24,586 nt of DNA, taken from positions 1 to 24,586 of the forward strand of contig VSNT01000054.1 of the NCBI GenBank assembly GCA_009774465.1, given 5' to 3'. Each line of letters begins with the position of its first letter. Position 1 is the stretch's first letter. The DNA is from Lachnospiraceae bacterium (GTDB lineage Bacteria > Bacillota_A > Clostridia > Lachnospirales > Lachnospiraceae). Shown here piece by piece: positions 16,374 to 24,579 of the stretch. Position numbers and translations under genes: made by a program. Below the pieces are notes generated by a model. That model worked only from the letters and a program-made list of their open reading frames with translations. It searched no databases and was not told where the DNA came from.

Positions 16374-17012
16374 ATGTCAAGAACGGAAGATATTTATAAA
16401 CCTGCGTTGGAGGGAAAGAAGATACCGGTGCTTACACTGGACAATAAATGGCATCAGTTATTTACGCAGGCACGGGCAGATAAACGCATAAAGCGTCTGG
16501 AGGATGAATTAAATGAACTGCTGAAAAGGCAGGGAAAAGCTGTTACCGAAACAAAGGAAATTAAAAAACTGAAAAAAAGGCTTATGAGTGAAATCATGGA
16601 TAATGCAGTGGAAGCATCCGTTGAGAACAATCATAAGGCGCAGAAAAAAAATGATGAGAATAAGCGCCTGATCAATGACTGTAATGAAATGCTTGACAAA
16701 TACAAGGATGAGCTTTTAGAGCTTCCCAGGGAAATTGAAAAGGTAAATCATAAGCTGATGCTGCTTACGATGGAAGCCTGTTATGACAGACTGAAAAAAA
16801 ACGAAAAGGAAATTGATGAGATATCCAGATGGGTTACTGAGATCAGAACAGAATTAAAGGAAAGGCTGGTTCATAAGCAGGAGATGGAAATGGCAAGTCA
16901 GGAGCTCTACTCTTATATGCATGATATTTTTGGAGCTGATGTGATCAATATATTTGATATGAAGTATCAGGTGAAAGAAATAAAAGATGACGGAAATAAA
17001 AATGATGTGTAG
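16374..17012 (+). CDS. Coiled-coil protein of unknown function downstream of rex
   Basis: I do not recognise a named family. The 212-residue protein is highly charged and lacks signal peptide and membrane segments. After a short N-terminal part (IPVLTLDNKWHQLFTQ), residues about 35-80 and 85-175 show long heptad-like Lys/Glu/Leu stretches (KRIKRLEDELNELLKRQGK, DKYKDELLELPREIEKVNHK). It therefore is probably an elongated alpha-helical coiled coil with a small C-terminal cap. GGGGAGG lies 7 bases before ATG 16374; an in-frame GTG at 16368 is less well placed. It starts 33 bases after rex and is closed by the hairpin at 17026-17060, so it is probably co-transcribed with rex. A link to redox control or to the cell envelope cannot be claimed from sequence alone. 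Confidence 0.85.
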   Translation: MSRTEDIYKPALEGKKIPVLTLDNKWHQLFTQARADKRIKRLEDELNELLKRQGKAVTETKEIKKLKKRLMSEIMDNAVEASVENNHKAQKKNDENKRLINDCNEMLDKYKDELLELPREIEKVNHKLMLLTMEACYDRLKKNEKEIDEISRWVTEIRTELKERLVHKQEMEMASQELYSYMHDIFGADVINIFDMKYQVKEIKDDGNKNDV

Positions 17013-17025
17013 CAAAGCAAAAATA

Positions 17026-17064
17026 AAGTGCGTCATGGCCGAAACGGGTGTGGCGCACTTCTTA
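17026..17064 (+). terminator. Probable terminator after the rex transcript
   Basis: AAGTGCGTCAT (17026-17036) pairs with GTGGCGCACTT (17050-17060) using two G-T wobbles, with an inner CCG-AAA-CGG stem. The following CTTCTT is a weak T-tract, so readthrough into the nnr-alr genes is likely to some extent. No convincing promoter is visible between here and the next gene. Confidence 0.65.
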
Positions 17065-17111
17065 ATGCGGAATATGCTGTTTAATAAAAGTGGGAAGAAA
17101 TGGAGAAGAAG

Positions 17112-18659
17112 ATGAAATATGCTGTAAAAGCCGCAGAAATGAAAGCTTATGATGAATGTACCATAAACAAAATCGGAATTCCATCTATGGTTTTAATGGA
17201 AAGAGCAGCACTTTGCGTTGTTTCCCGGCTTTCCGATAAATTAGGAAATACACCCAAAAGAATATTGATAGCGGCAGGGACAGGAAATAATGGAGGTGAC
17301 GGACTGGCTGTGGGGCGTCTTCTGGCGCTGAAAGGACACAGGGTTGATTTTTTTCTGGCAGGAAATCCGGACAGGATGACGGAAGAAGCGGAAGAACAAT
17401 TAAACATTTTAAAAAATTTAGGGTTTTCCATCCAGCGCAAACTGAAAAGCGCTGAATATGATATGGTAATAGATGCACTTTTGGGGATTGGCCTATCCAG
17501 AGAGGTTACAGGAGATTATGCAGATGCAGTAGATAAAATTAATCAAATGAAAAGTAAGGGCGCTTACATATGTGGAGTGGATATTCCATCAGGAATTTGT
17601 GCAGATACAGGCAGGGTGCTGGGCTGTGCTGTCAGAGCGGATATTACGGTGGCTTTTGCCTTTGCAAAAAGAGGGCACCTTCTATATCCCGGTAAAGCTT
17701 ATTGCGGAAAGCTGGTTGTAGAGGATATCGGCATTTCTGAAAGGGGACTTTTTCTTTCCAAACCGGCAGCTTTTTATTATGAAAAGGAAGATTTGAAAAA
17801 CTTACTGCCTTACAGGGTGCCGGATGGGAACAAAGGAACTTTCGGAAAGGTGCTTTTAATAGCAGGCAGTAAAGATATGAGCGGCGCATGTATTTTATGT
17901 GGAAGCAGTATTTTGCGTTCAGGCGCCGGAATGCTGAAGATCATTACGCCCGCCTGCAACAGGCAGATTATTCAACTGAGTCTTCCGGAAGCGATGCTCC
18001 AGACTTATGAAGAACATCCTGATGAAAGTAAAATAAAACAGTCACTGAAATGGTGTGATGTGGTGGTTGCTGGACCGGGGATGGGAACAGATGAAAACGG
18101 ATATACAATAATGAAGTGGATACTGGAAGAGACCGCTCTTCCTATGGTGATTGATGCTGACGGGTTAAATCTTATGGCCCTTCATGCAGATTTGATGCAT
18201 CTTGCAGCAATGAGGAGAGCCGGGCAGACAGTTCTTACACCTCATCCGGCGGAGTTTAACAGACTTTCAGGGACAGATATGGAAGCATATCAGGGAAACA
18301 GAGAACAATTAATACGGATGCTTTCCCAAAAGCTTCACTGCATTGTTGCGGCCAAGGATGCAGTTACTGTGGTGGCGGGGAATCAGAGAGAGGAAATTTA
18401 CATCAATAACTCCGGTAACAATGGCATGGCAACAGCAGGAAGCGGCGATGTACTTGCCGGATTATTGGGGGCATTACTCGGGCAGGGAATGAGCCCGTTT
18501 GATGCTGCCTGCCTTGCAGTGTATCTGCATGGCGTGGCGGGAGAGCAGGCGGCGGAAGAAAATGGGTGCAGTGCAGTAGTGGCGTCGGATATCATAAAAA
18601 AACTTATGCAGGTTATGAAGGAATGGAAAAATACCATAGAAGGAAAGGCATGTATATGA
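17112..18659 (+). CDS. nnrE-nnrD fusion: Bifunctional NAD(P)H-hydrate epimerase / ADP-dependent dehydratase
   Basis: This 515-residue fusion repairs hydrated NADH and NADPH. The N-terminal half (1-210) is the YjeF_N epimerase, with MKYAVKAAEMKAYDE at the start, GTGNNGGDG (56-64) and the conserved DALLGIGLSREVTGDY. The C-terminal half (about 230-510) is the ribokinase-like dehydratase, with GTFGKVLLIAGSKDMSGA, VAGPGMGTDEN, LTPHPAEFNRLSGT, and the ADP-phosphate loop NNGMATAGSGDVLAGLLGA with Asp446. ATG 17112 is preferred because GGAGAAG lies directly upstream and the family begins MKY; an in-frame ATG at 17100 would add four residues. The stop overlaps the alr start (ATGA), so the two are translationally coupled. 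Confidence 0.95.
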   Translation: MKYAVKAAEMKAYDECTINKIGIPSMVLMERAALCVVSRLSDKLGNTPKRILIAAGTGNNGGDGLAVGRLLALKGHRVDFFLAGNPDRMTEEAEEQLNILKNLGFSIQRKLKSAEYDMVIDALLGIGLSREVTGDYADAVDKINQMKSKGAYICGVDIPSGICADTGRVLGCAVRADITVAFAFAKRGHLLYPGKAYCGKLVVEDIGISERGLFLSKPAAFYYEKEDLKNLLPYRVPDGNKGTFGKVLLIAGSKDMSGACILCGSSILRSGAGMLKIITPACNRQIIQLSLPEAMLQTYEEHPDESKIKQSLKWCDVVVAGPGMGTDENGYTIMKWILEETALPMVIDADGLNLMALHADLMHLAAMRRAGQTVLTPHPAEFNRLSGTDMEAYQGNREQLIRMLSQKLHCIVAAKDAVTVVAGNQREEIYINNSGNNGMATAGSGDVLAGLLGALLGQGMSPFDAACLAVYLHGVAGEQAAEENGCSAVVASDIIKKLMQVMKEWKNTIEGKACI

Positions 18660-19855
18660 ATGTGAAGGAAGAATATCAGAGAGTGTATGCCAGGATAGAT
18701 TTGGATGCGCTTAGAAGCAATATGGAACACATGAAAGAAAATCTTTCACCCAAAACCCGGATTCTGGGGGTAATTAAAACAGACGCATATGGTCATGGAG
18801 CAATACCTGTTGCCAGGGAATTAGAACCCCTGGAATATCTATATGGCTTTGCAACTGCAACTGCGGAGGAAGCATTTATTCTGCGGCAGAAAGGGATAAG
18901 AAAACCCATATTGATTTTGGGCTACACCTTTCCCTACAGTTATGAAAGACTGATCAGTGAGGAGATCAGAATATGTGTTTTCAGAGAGGATACACTTGTT
19001 CAATTGTCAAAGGCAGTATCAGATCTTTCAGGGAAAGGGATTTTGAAAAAAGCAAAGGTTCATATCAAAGTGGATACGGGAATGAACCGTATTGGTGTGA
19101 GCGCAGACATAAAAGGGCTTGCATTTGTGGAAAAAGCGTTTCAAACAGATGGAATTGAAGTGGAAGGGATATTTACTCATTTTGCAAGAGCGGATGAGAC
19201 AGATAAAAAAGCGGCGGAAAGACAGCTTAAAGAGTTTCAGGATTTCCTTGCATTAATAAAGGAAAGAACGGGAAGAGAAATTCCCATAAAGCACTGCTCT
19301 AACAGTGCCGGAATCGTAGAAATGCCAGAAGCAAATATGGATGTTGTGAGAGCCGGAATTACATTATATGGTTTGTGGCCTTCTGAACAGGTAAGAAAAG
19401 ATATTGTACCGCTTACACCAGTGCTTTCTCTCTACAGTCATATTGTATACATTAAGGAGATTGAGAAGGGGGCTTCGGTGAGTTATGGAGGAACCTTTAC
19501 TGCAGAACATAAAATGCGGATTGCCACAATTCCGGTAGGCTACGGAGACGGGTATCCCCGGGGACTGTCAAATAAAGGCCAGGTACTGGTGCATGGGAAA
19601 AAGGCGCCTGTGATAGGAAGAGTGTGCATGGATCAGTTTATGATAGATGTGAGTAAAATACCAAAAGCCGTCCAGGGAGATAAAGTTACTTTAATCGGCC
19701 AGGACGGGGAGGAAAGAATTACAATGGAAGAACTGGGGGAACTGTCGGGCAGGTTTAACTATGAGTTTGCCTGCGGACTTGGTAAACGGGTGCCCAGAGT
19801 ATATACAAAAGGCGGGCAGATTCTGTGGACGAATGACGAAACCGCAGATTTTTGA
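18656..19855 (+). CDS. alr: Alanine racemase
   Basis: This 399-residue PLP enzyme makes D-alanine for peptidoglycan. The fold type III barrel has the PLP lysine Lys41 in GVIKTDAYGHGA and substrate-recognition segments IKVDTGMNRIGV, THFARADETD and HCSNSAGIVEMPEAN. The second catalytic residue is Tyr277 in SYGGTF, and the C-terminal part has IPVGYGDGYPRGLSNKG and GRVCMDQFMIDV. The ATG at 18656 overlaps the preceding TGA in ATGA, with AAGG 7 bases upstream. An ATG two codons earlier (18650) is possible. The length equals the family norm. It is followed by a MazF gene, an order well known from Bacillus, but the antitoxin gene normally found between them is absent. Confidence 0.96.
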   Translation: MNVKEEYQRVYARIDLDALRSNMEHMKENLSPKTRILGVIKTDAYGHGAIPVARELEPLEYLYGFATATAEEAFILRQKGIRKPILILGYTFPYSYERLISEEIRICVFREDTLVQLSKAVSDLSGKGILKKAKVHIKVDTGMNRIGVSADIKGLAFVEKAFQTDGIEVEGIFTHFARADETDKKAAERQLKEFQDFLALIKERTGREIPIKHCSNSAGIVEMPEANMDVVRAGITLYGLWPSEQVRKDIVPLTPVLSLYSHIVYIKEIEKGASVSYGGTFTAEHKMRIATIPVGYGDGYPRGLSNKGQVLVHGKKAPVIGRVCMDQFMIDVSKIPKAVQGDKVTLIGQDGEERITMEELGELSGRFNYEFACGLGKRVPRVYTKGGQILWTNDETADF

Positions 19856-19940
19856 CCGCACCTGAATACCTTCTGACAATATGGTTATACTACTTATTGA
19901 ATTTGAAAAAATCCTATTGGAATGAAGGGTGTGTGAATAG

Positions 19941-20300
19941 ATGGATATATCAGTAAAAAGAGGGGATATATATTACGCGGATTTAAGGCCGGTGGTAGGT
20001 TCCGAACAGGGTGGAGTCAGACCGGTGCTGATTATACAAAATGATGTGGGCAACAGACACAGTCCAACGATTATCTGTGCGGCCATTACATCAAAAATGA
20101 ACAAAGCAAAGCTGCCGACACATATAGAATTAAATGCAGGAAAGTATGATATGGTGAAAGATTCTGTTATTTTACTTGAGCAGCTCCGCACCATTGACAA
20201 AAGGCGTTTAAAGGATAAGGTATGCCACCTGGATGAAGAGATTATGAAGCAGGTAAATCATGGACTCATTGTCAGTCTGGAGCTGGATACATACATGTAA
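19941..20300 (+). CDS. ndoA/mazF-like: MazF/EndoA-type mRNA interferase, without adjacent antitoxin
   Basis: This 119-residue protein matches the MazF/PemK endoribonuclease fold very closely. It has VKRGDIYYADLRPVVGSEQG, RPVLIIQNDVGNRHSPT and DSVILLEQLRTIDKRRLKDK. The catalytic residues of EndoA are present here as Arg27 (GGVRPV) and Thr50 (AAITSK). The family cleaves mRNA at short sequence motifs (UACAU for Bacillus EndoA). AAGGGTG precedes ATG 19941. The enzyme looks intact. In Bacillus the order is alr - antitoxin - toxin, but here only 85 bases separate alr from the toxin gene and they hold no antitoxin-sized frame. It may be controlled by a distant antitoxin, or be a weak or regulated ribonuclease. 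Confidence 0.94.
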   Translation: MDISVKRGDIYYADLRPVVGSEQGGVRPVLIIQNDVGNRHSPTIICAAITSKMNKAKLPTHIELNAGKYDMVKDSVILLEQLRTIDKRRLKDKVCHLDEEIMKQVNHGLIVSLELDTYM

Positions 20301-20356
20301 GCCGCAAGCCATGCTCTTAAAGAAACAGACAATACAGGATAAACGCCGGAGAAAAC

Positions 20357-20385
20357 TTGACGGTAAGAAAAGTAAATGATATAGT
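20357..20385 (+). promoter_or_regulatory. Sigma-A promoter of the CBS membrane protein gene
   Basis: TTGACG (20357-20362), a 17-base spacer and TATAGT (20380-20385), each one base from consensus, end 36 bases before ATG 20422. It probably also serves yebC and the membrane protein gene downstream, since no terminator appears until 23764. Confidence 0.75.
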
Positions 20386-20421
20386 TTTACTTGATATTTT
20401 ATACAAAAAGGGGATGAAGAA

Positions 20422-21738
20422 ATGGATGATGGCGGGCCCACGGCCAGTTATATTATTTTTTTTGTACTATTATTAATTGATATGCTCTTTTATGGATTTG
20501 GTGCGGCTGTGAAGGAACTTAACGCCAAGGAGCTTTCCGATCAGATTGAGGAGACCGGAAGCAAAAGGGCAAAGAGACTTTACAGAATTGTGATACATCC
20601 GGAACAGTACATAAATACGGTACAGTTTGTGGTCAGTCTGATTAATTTGATTATGGGAGGCTTTTTCTGGAAAATGTATGGTTCGGTGCCTTTTATTCTT
20701 TCAGGCGCCCTGCTTTTATACATATTACTTACCTTCGGCGTTCTTATTCCAAAGAGATTGGGTGCAAAATATGCTGAAAAATGGGCATTTGCATGTATCA
20801 ATCCAATTTATTACATTACCATGATTTTTCTGCCGGTTACGGGGCTTATTTCTGTAACTGCAAAGGGAGTGCTTTTACTTTTTGGTATTCATGGAGGAGA
20901 GGAAACAGAGGACGTAACGGAAGAAGAAATTATATCTATGGTTAATGAAGGCCATGAACAGGGAGTGCTTTTGGCAACCGAAGCGGAAATGATCACAAAT
21001 ATTTTTGAGTTTGGCGACAAGGAAGCGCAGGATATCATGACGCATCGCAAAAATATTCTTGCCATTGATAAGAATATGACGCTGGAAGATGCTTTGGACT
21101 TTATGCTGAGTGAAAGCAAAAGCCGTTTTCCTGTTTATGAAGAAAACATTGATAATATTATAGGAATTTTGCATTTCAGGGATGCAATGCGCTCCCACAG
21201 AGAAGAGGGAAATCTGCTGCTTCCGGTAGGGAATATTGAAGGACTGATAAGAGAGACTATGTTTGTTCCCGAAACGAAAAATATTGATGTCCTGTTTCAA
21301 AGTATGCAGCATACAAAGACACAGATGGTAATTGTAGTGGATGAGTATGGACAGACCACCGGACTGATCGCAATGGAAGATATTTTAGAGGAAATTGTGG
21401 GAAATATCATGGACGAATATGATGAGGATGAGGCGCATATTGAAGAGACGGAAAATGCAGATGAATATATCATAGAAGGAATTACACCTCTTGAGGAATT
21501 GGAAGAAAGGTTTGATATTTCTTTCCACGAAAAGGAATTTGATACATTAAACGGTTTTATGATTTCCAAGATGGATAAGATACCGGAAGAAGACGAAGAA
21601 TTTTCCATTAATGTGGACGGATATGAATTTAAGATCATAAATGTTGAAAACAGGATGATTAAAAGCGTATTGGTTACCAGGCTGCCTGAAACTGTTCAAA
21701 AGGCAGATGATGGTAAACAGGTAAAAGAAGAAACATAA
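20422..21738 (+). CDS. CNNM/CorC-type membrane protein with paired CBS domains (hemolysin family)
   Basis: This 438-residue protein has an N-terminal DUF21/CNNM transmembrane domain with about four hydrophobic segments (IIFFVLLLIDMLFYGFGAAV, the 90-112 region SGALLLYILLTFGVLIPKRL, and the 130-155 region). Two CBS domains follow, at about 205-330 (IMTHRKNILAIDKNMTLEDA, FPVYEENIDNIIGILHFRD, VVDEYGQTTGLIAMEDILEE). The last part (about 345-425) is the CorC_HlyC domain. The family includes magnesium/cobalt efflux proteins and CNNM-like ion transporters that bind ATP-Mg through the CBS pair; the name hemolysin is historical. GGGGATG lies shortly before ATG 20422. The transported ion cannot be fixed from sequence. 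Confidence 0.93.
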   Translation: MDDGGPTASYIIFFVLLLIDMLFYGFGAAVKELNAKELSDQIEETGSKRAKRLYRIVIHPEQYINTVQFVVSLINLIMGGFFWKMYGSVPFILSGALLLYILLTFGVLIPKRLGAKYAEKWAFACINPIYYITMIFLPVTGLISVTAKGVLLLFGIHGGEETEDVTEEEIISMVNEGHEQGVLLATEAEMITNIFEFGDKEAQDIMTHRKNILAIDKNMTLEDALDFMLSESKSRFPVYEENIDNIIGILHFRDAMRSHREEGNLLLPVGNIEGLIRETMFVPETKNIDVLFQSMQHTKTQMVIVVDEYGQTTGLIAMEDILEEIVGNIMDEYDEDEAHIEETENADEYIIEGITPLEELEERFDISFHEKEFDTLNGFMISKMDKIPEEDEEFSINVDGYEFKIINVENRMIKSVLVTRLPETVQKADDGKQVKEET

Positions 21739-21747
21739 AAAAAAAAA
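21737..21747 (+). repeat. Homopolymer run of 11 A
   Basis: Eleven consecutive A follow within the stop codon of the CBS protein gene. It is outside the reading frames' essential parts, and could affect polymerase slippage or sequencing accuracy only. Confidence 0.7.
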
Positions 21748-21785
21748 GAAACAGTGCAGGACAAAGGCACGGAAATGAGGGAAAA

Positions 21786-22514
21786 ATGTCAGGACATTCA
21801 AAATTTGCAAATATTAAGCATAAGAAAGAAAAAAATGATGCTGCAAAGGGGAAGATTTTTACCATTCTGGGCAGGGAAATTGCGGTGGCAGTAAAAGAAG
21901 GCGGTGCGGATCCATCTAATAATTCCAAACTGGCACAGGTGATTGCAAAGGCCAAGTCAAACAATATGCCCAATGATACCATTGAAAGAGGGATTAAAAA
22001 AGCTGCCGGCGATATAGGGAATGTGAATTATAAGTATATTACCTATGAAGGATACGGGCCTAACGGAATTGCAATTATTGTGGATGCCCTGACCGATAAC
22101 CAGAACCGGACGGCAGCAAATGTGAGAAATGCTTTTACCAAGGGAAACGGCAACGTTGGAACGCCTGGCTGCGTTTCTTTTATGTTTGATAAAAAGGGAC
22201 AGCTTATTATTGATAAAGAAGAGTATGAAGGAGATTCCGATGAACTGATGATGCTTGCATTAGATGCAGGTGCAGAGGACTTTTCGGAAGAAGAAGACAG
22301 TTATGAGATTCTTACCGCACCGGATGATTTTGACGGGGTTTTAAAGGCACTGCAGGATAACAATATTGCACTTGCTTCTGCGGAAGTAACTATGATTCCT
22401 CAAAATTATGTGGAACTTACAGATGAAACAGCAGTTAAAAATTTGCAGAAGATTCTTGATCTGCTGGATGAGGAAGATGATGTGCAGGCGGTATATCATA
22501 ACTGGGATGAATAA
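21786..22514 (+). CDS. yebC: YebC/PmpR family protein (translation factor / transcriptional regulator family)
   Basis: This soluble 242-residue protein begins with the family signature MSGHSKFANIKHKKEKNDAA and GKIFTILGREIAVAV. The conserved NNMPNDTIERGIKKA, YEGYGPNGIAIIVDALTDN and NRTAANVRNAFTKGNGN follow, and the C-terminal part ends near the usual family length of about 240. Members were first described as DNA-binding regulators. More recent work points to a role at the ribosome on difficult peptides such as polyproline. GAGGG precedes ATG 21786, 47 bases after the previous stop, so it is likely co-transcribed with the CBS protein gene. Which of the two activities applies here cannot be told from sequence. 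Confidence 0.95.
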   Translation: MSGHSKFANIKHKKEKNDAAKGKIFTILGREIAVAVKEGGADPSNNSKLAQVIAKAKSNNMPNDTIERGIKKAAGDIGNVNYKYITYEGYGPNGIAIIVDALTDNQNRTAANVRNAFTKGNGNVGTPGCVSFMFDKKGQLIIDKEEYEGDSDELMMLALDAGAEDFSEEEDSYEILTAPDDFDGVLKALQDNNIALASAEVTMIPQNYVELTDETAVKNLQKILDLLDEEDDVQAVYHNWDE

Positions 22515-22550
22515 GAAAGCCGGCCTGCCGCACAGGATAAAGGATTGGGT

Positions 22551-23741
22551 ATGAAAAAAAAGACGCAGATATTGCTGATTTCCCTTTGGGGATTGGCAGT
22601 TGCAGGCAGCCGGATATTTTATTTCTGGTTGAGCCGACGCCCCATAGTTGATACATATGAATATTTTTCAAATGCCATGATACAGGCAGAAAAAACAGGC
22701 GGGGCTTTTACTTCCGGCCTGGTTTATGCATATACGGAATTTTTATCAGGCTTACTTCGTTTTACGGGAAACAGAATCGAAGCAGTCATCATTTCTCAGA
22801 TGATAACCCAAATTTTATGGCTTATTTTCTTGTTTGCCGGAATCAGCATGATATTTGGAAAACTGGCAGCAGTTGAATCAAGCACGATTCTTGCGGTGCT
22901 GCCGGTAATTTTAGACAGTATGCTGGAACCATCAACAGAAAACTTTTATATGCTGCATTTTTCCCTTGTCCTTATGCTGCTGGGGGCATTTTACCTGCTG
23001 ACCAGGAAAAGAGGATGGTTTGAAAGAAGAATATGCGAGCTGTATCTGCTGGCTGCCGGTTTTTATTTGGGAGTGATCTGCATATGGAATTATGTGGGAT
23101 TTAGCCTGATCCTTATAGCCGGATACATATTGTTCTGCAATTATGCTGTATTGAAGGATAAAATCAGGGCACAAAGAGAGAAAAAAGAAGAGAAACCAAA
23201 GAATTACATTATGGGAGTATTTTATCAGGGGTTTCTCCTTTTGACCGGAATGGCTGCCGGAATGTTTGCCACGCTGATGAAATATACAGGAAAAACCGGA
23301 TGGACGTTTGTCTGTCAGTTTGACTGGTGGGTGAGTCAGCTAAAAAGTTTTCCGGGCAGGTGTCAGGATATTTCCACATGGCTTATAATTGTCCTTGCAG
23401 CATCTGTTTTTACGGGAATCTTATGTAATGCAATTCTACTGAATGTTAAAAAGAAAAAAGCCGGACAGGCAGCAGAAAATATGGAATTTTTGGAAGAAAC
23501 AGCAGAAAATCCAAATAAAGAGGAGCAAATGGAAGAAGTGCACGAGGAGTATGTAACCACTGCGGATGGAAGACAGGTCAAGCTTTTGGAAAATCCACTG
23601 CCTGTTCCCAAAAAACATGTAAAAAGAGAAATGAAATTTGATTTTGAATATGAGGATGACAGAAAGAAAGAGAATAATATAGAAGAAAAACTGGATTTCG
23701 ACATAGAAATCAGCGAAAATGATGATTTTGATTATGAATAA
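22551..23741 (+). CDS. Polytopic membrane protein of unknown function with a long acidic cytoplasmic tail
   Basis: I do not recognise a named family. This 396-residue protein has seven to nine hydrophobic segments between residues about 6 and 300, for example ILLISLWGLAVAGSRIFYFW, IISQMITQILWLIFLFAGIS and LIIVLAASVFTGILCNAILL. A cytoplasmic tail of about 95 residues follows, rich in Glu and Asp and ending DIEISENDDFDYE. The tail contains LLENPLPVPKKHVKREMKFD, a segment I believe recurs at the C terminus of several Lachnospiraceae membrane proteins. The N-terminal RRPIVDTYEYFSNAM loop and the membrane layout recall GT-C glycosyltransferases, but no catalytic motif is clear. ATG 22551 is favoured, with AAGG 7 bases upstream; a TTG at 22545 is less likely. 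It follows yebC by 36 bases. Confidence 0.88.
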   Translation: MKKKTQILLISLWGLAVAGSRIFYFWLSRRPIVDTYEYFSNAMIQAEKTGGAFTSGLVYAYTEFLSGLLRFTGNRIEAVIISQMITQILWLIFLFAGISMIFGKLAAVESSTILAVLPVILDSMLEPSTENFYMLHFSLVLMLLGAFYLLTRKRGWFERRICELYLLAAGFYLGVICIWNYVGFSLILIAGYILFCNYAVLKDKIRAQREKKEEKPKNYIMGVFYQGFLLLTGMAAGMFATLMKYTGKTGWTFVCQFDWWVSQLKSFPGRCQDISTWLIIVLAASVFTGILCNAILLNVKKKKAGQAAENMEFLEETAENPNKEEQMEEVHEEYVTTADGRQVKLLENPLPVPKKHVKREMKFDFEYEDDRKKENNIEEKLDFDIEISENDDFDYE

Positions 23742-23763
23742 AAAAGAAAAGAAGAAACATACT

Positions 23764-23791
23764 AAAAAGGACTGCTTTTGCAGTCCTTTTT
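23764..23791 (+). terminator. Rho-independent terminator
   Basis: AAAAAGGACTGC (23764-23775) and GCAGTCCTTTTT (23780-23791) form a perfect 12-pair stem with loop TTTT, and T-residues complete the signal. It ends the transcript that began at 20385. Confidence 0.94.
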
Positions 23792-23809
23792 ATATATTAT
23801 GGAAAGGAT

Positions 23810-24514
23810 ATGGTTATTAATATGTCAGGAAAAAAAGTAGAAGAAGAAAAGCATAGAAGTGAAAAGATTGAACAGACCGGCCAGGTTACCCTAGATAAAA
23901 ATGGAAAATCACGCACCATTCATCTGATTTCTGTTATTGGCGAAGTGGAAGGACATGATAACTTAAGTAATAATTCCAAGACAACAAAGTATGAGCATAT
24001 TCTTCCTGAACTGGCAGCAATTGAAGATAGTGAAAACATTGACGGGGTGCTTATTTTATTAAATACAATGGGAGGAGATGTGGAAGCAGGCCTTGCCATT
24101 GCGGAGATGATTGCATCCTTAAGCAAACCTACCGTATCTTTAGTGCTGGGAGGAAGTCATTCCATAGGGGTGCCTATTGCAGTCAGCACAGATTATTCTT
24201 TTATTGTGCCCACCGGAACAATGGTCATTCATCCGGTCAGAATGAATGGAATGGTGATTGGCGTGCCTCAGACTTTTGATTATTTCAGGCAGATTCAAAA
24301 CAGGATTACAGGATTTGTATGCAGCCACTGCAAAATCAGCAAAAACAGGTTTGAGGAACTGATGATGGAAACAGGGGTTCTTACAAAAGACGTGGGAACT
24401 ATTTTAGTTGGAGAAGAAGCTGTTTCGGAAGGGATTATCAATGAGACAGGGGGAATCAGTGAAGCAATGAAAAAACTCCATTCTCTGATAGGTAAACAAA
24501 AGAAACAAAAATAA
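23810..24514 (+). CDS. tepA-like: TepA/ClpP-like serine protease (translocation-enhancing protein family)
   Basis: This 234-residue cytoplasmic ClpP-fold protein has a charged N-terminal region, then NIDGVLILLNTMGGDVEAGL and SKPTVSLVLGG. GGSHSIGVPIAVSTD holds the likely nucleophile Ser118 (aligned to the ClpP Ser in SMG). The likely His141 is in MVIHPVRMNG. The last part (TGVLTKDVGTILVGEEAVSE) resembles the ClpP processing-and-recognition end. Bacillus TepA assists protein export or degrades signal peptides. GGAAAGG precedes ATG 23810; ATG 23822 is an alternative start. The promoter is not obvious. It could also be labelled as a Clp protease subunit, but there is no ATPase partner here. Confidence 0.9.
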   Translation: MVINMSGKKVEEEKHRSEKIEQTGQVTLDKNGKSRTIHLISVIGEVEGHDNLSNNSKTTKYEHILPELAAIEDSENIDGVLILLNTMGGDVEAGLAIAEMIASLSKPTVSLVLGGSHSIGVPIAVSTDYSFIVPTGTMVIHPVRMNGMVIGVPQTFDYFRQIQNRITGFVCSHCKISKNRFEELMMETGVLTKDVGTILVGEEAVSEGIINETGGISEAMKKLHSLIGKQKKQK

Positions 24515-24550
24515 TAAAAAATATATTTTATGACAAATAATCGTTTGTTA

Positions 24551-24579
24551 GTGACAAGGTTTGCCTAAAATGCTATACT
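24551..24579 (+). promoter_or_regulatory. Strong sigma-A promoter for the gene beyond the window
   Basis: GTGACA (24551-24556), a 17-base spacer and TATACT (24574-24579), with an extended -10 TG at 24571-24572. Just upstream lies an imperfect inverted repeat with arms ACAAA and TTTGT (24531-24547 region), and TTGT...ACAA flanks the -35. These may be operator half-sites. The downstream gene is not visible. Confidence 0.65.

Noticed and set aside
19863..19891. Separate promoter for mazF using TATACT at 19886-19891
   Set aside because: The -10 is good, but no -35 lies within 16-18 bases upstream; transcription from the alr operon is the simpler reading.
19856..19940. A hidden antitoxin gene between alr and the toxin gene
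   Set aside because: No start codon with a frame longer than about 20 codons fits; stops occur in all frames.
24525..24550. LexA-type operator near the last promoter
   Set aside because: The clostridial GAAC-N4-GTT core is absent; only an imperfect ACAAA/TTTGT repeat is present.
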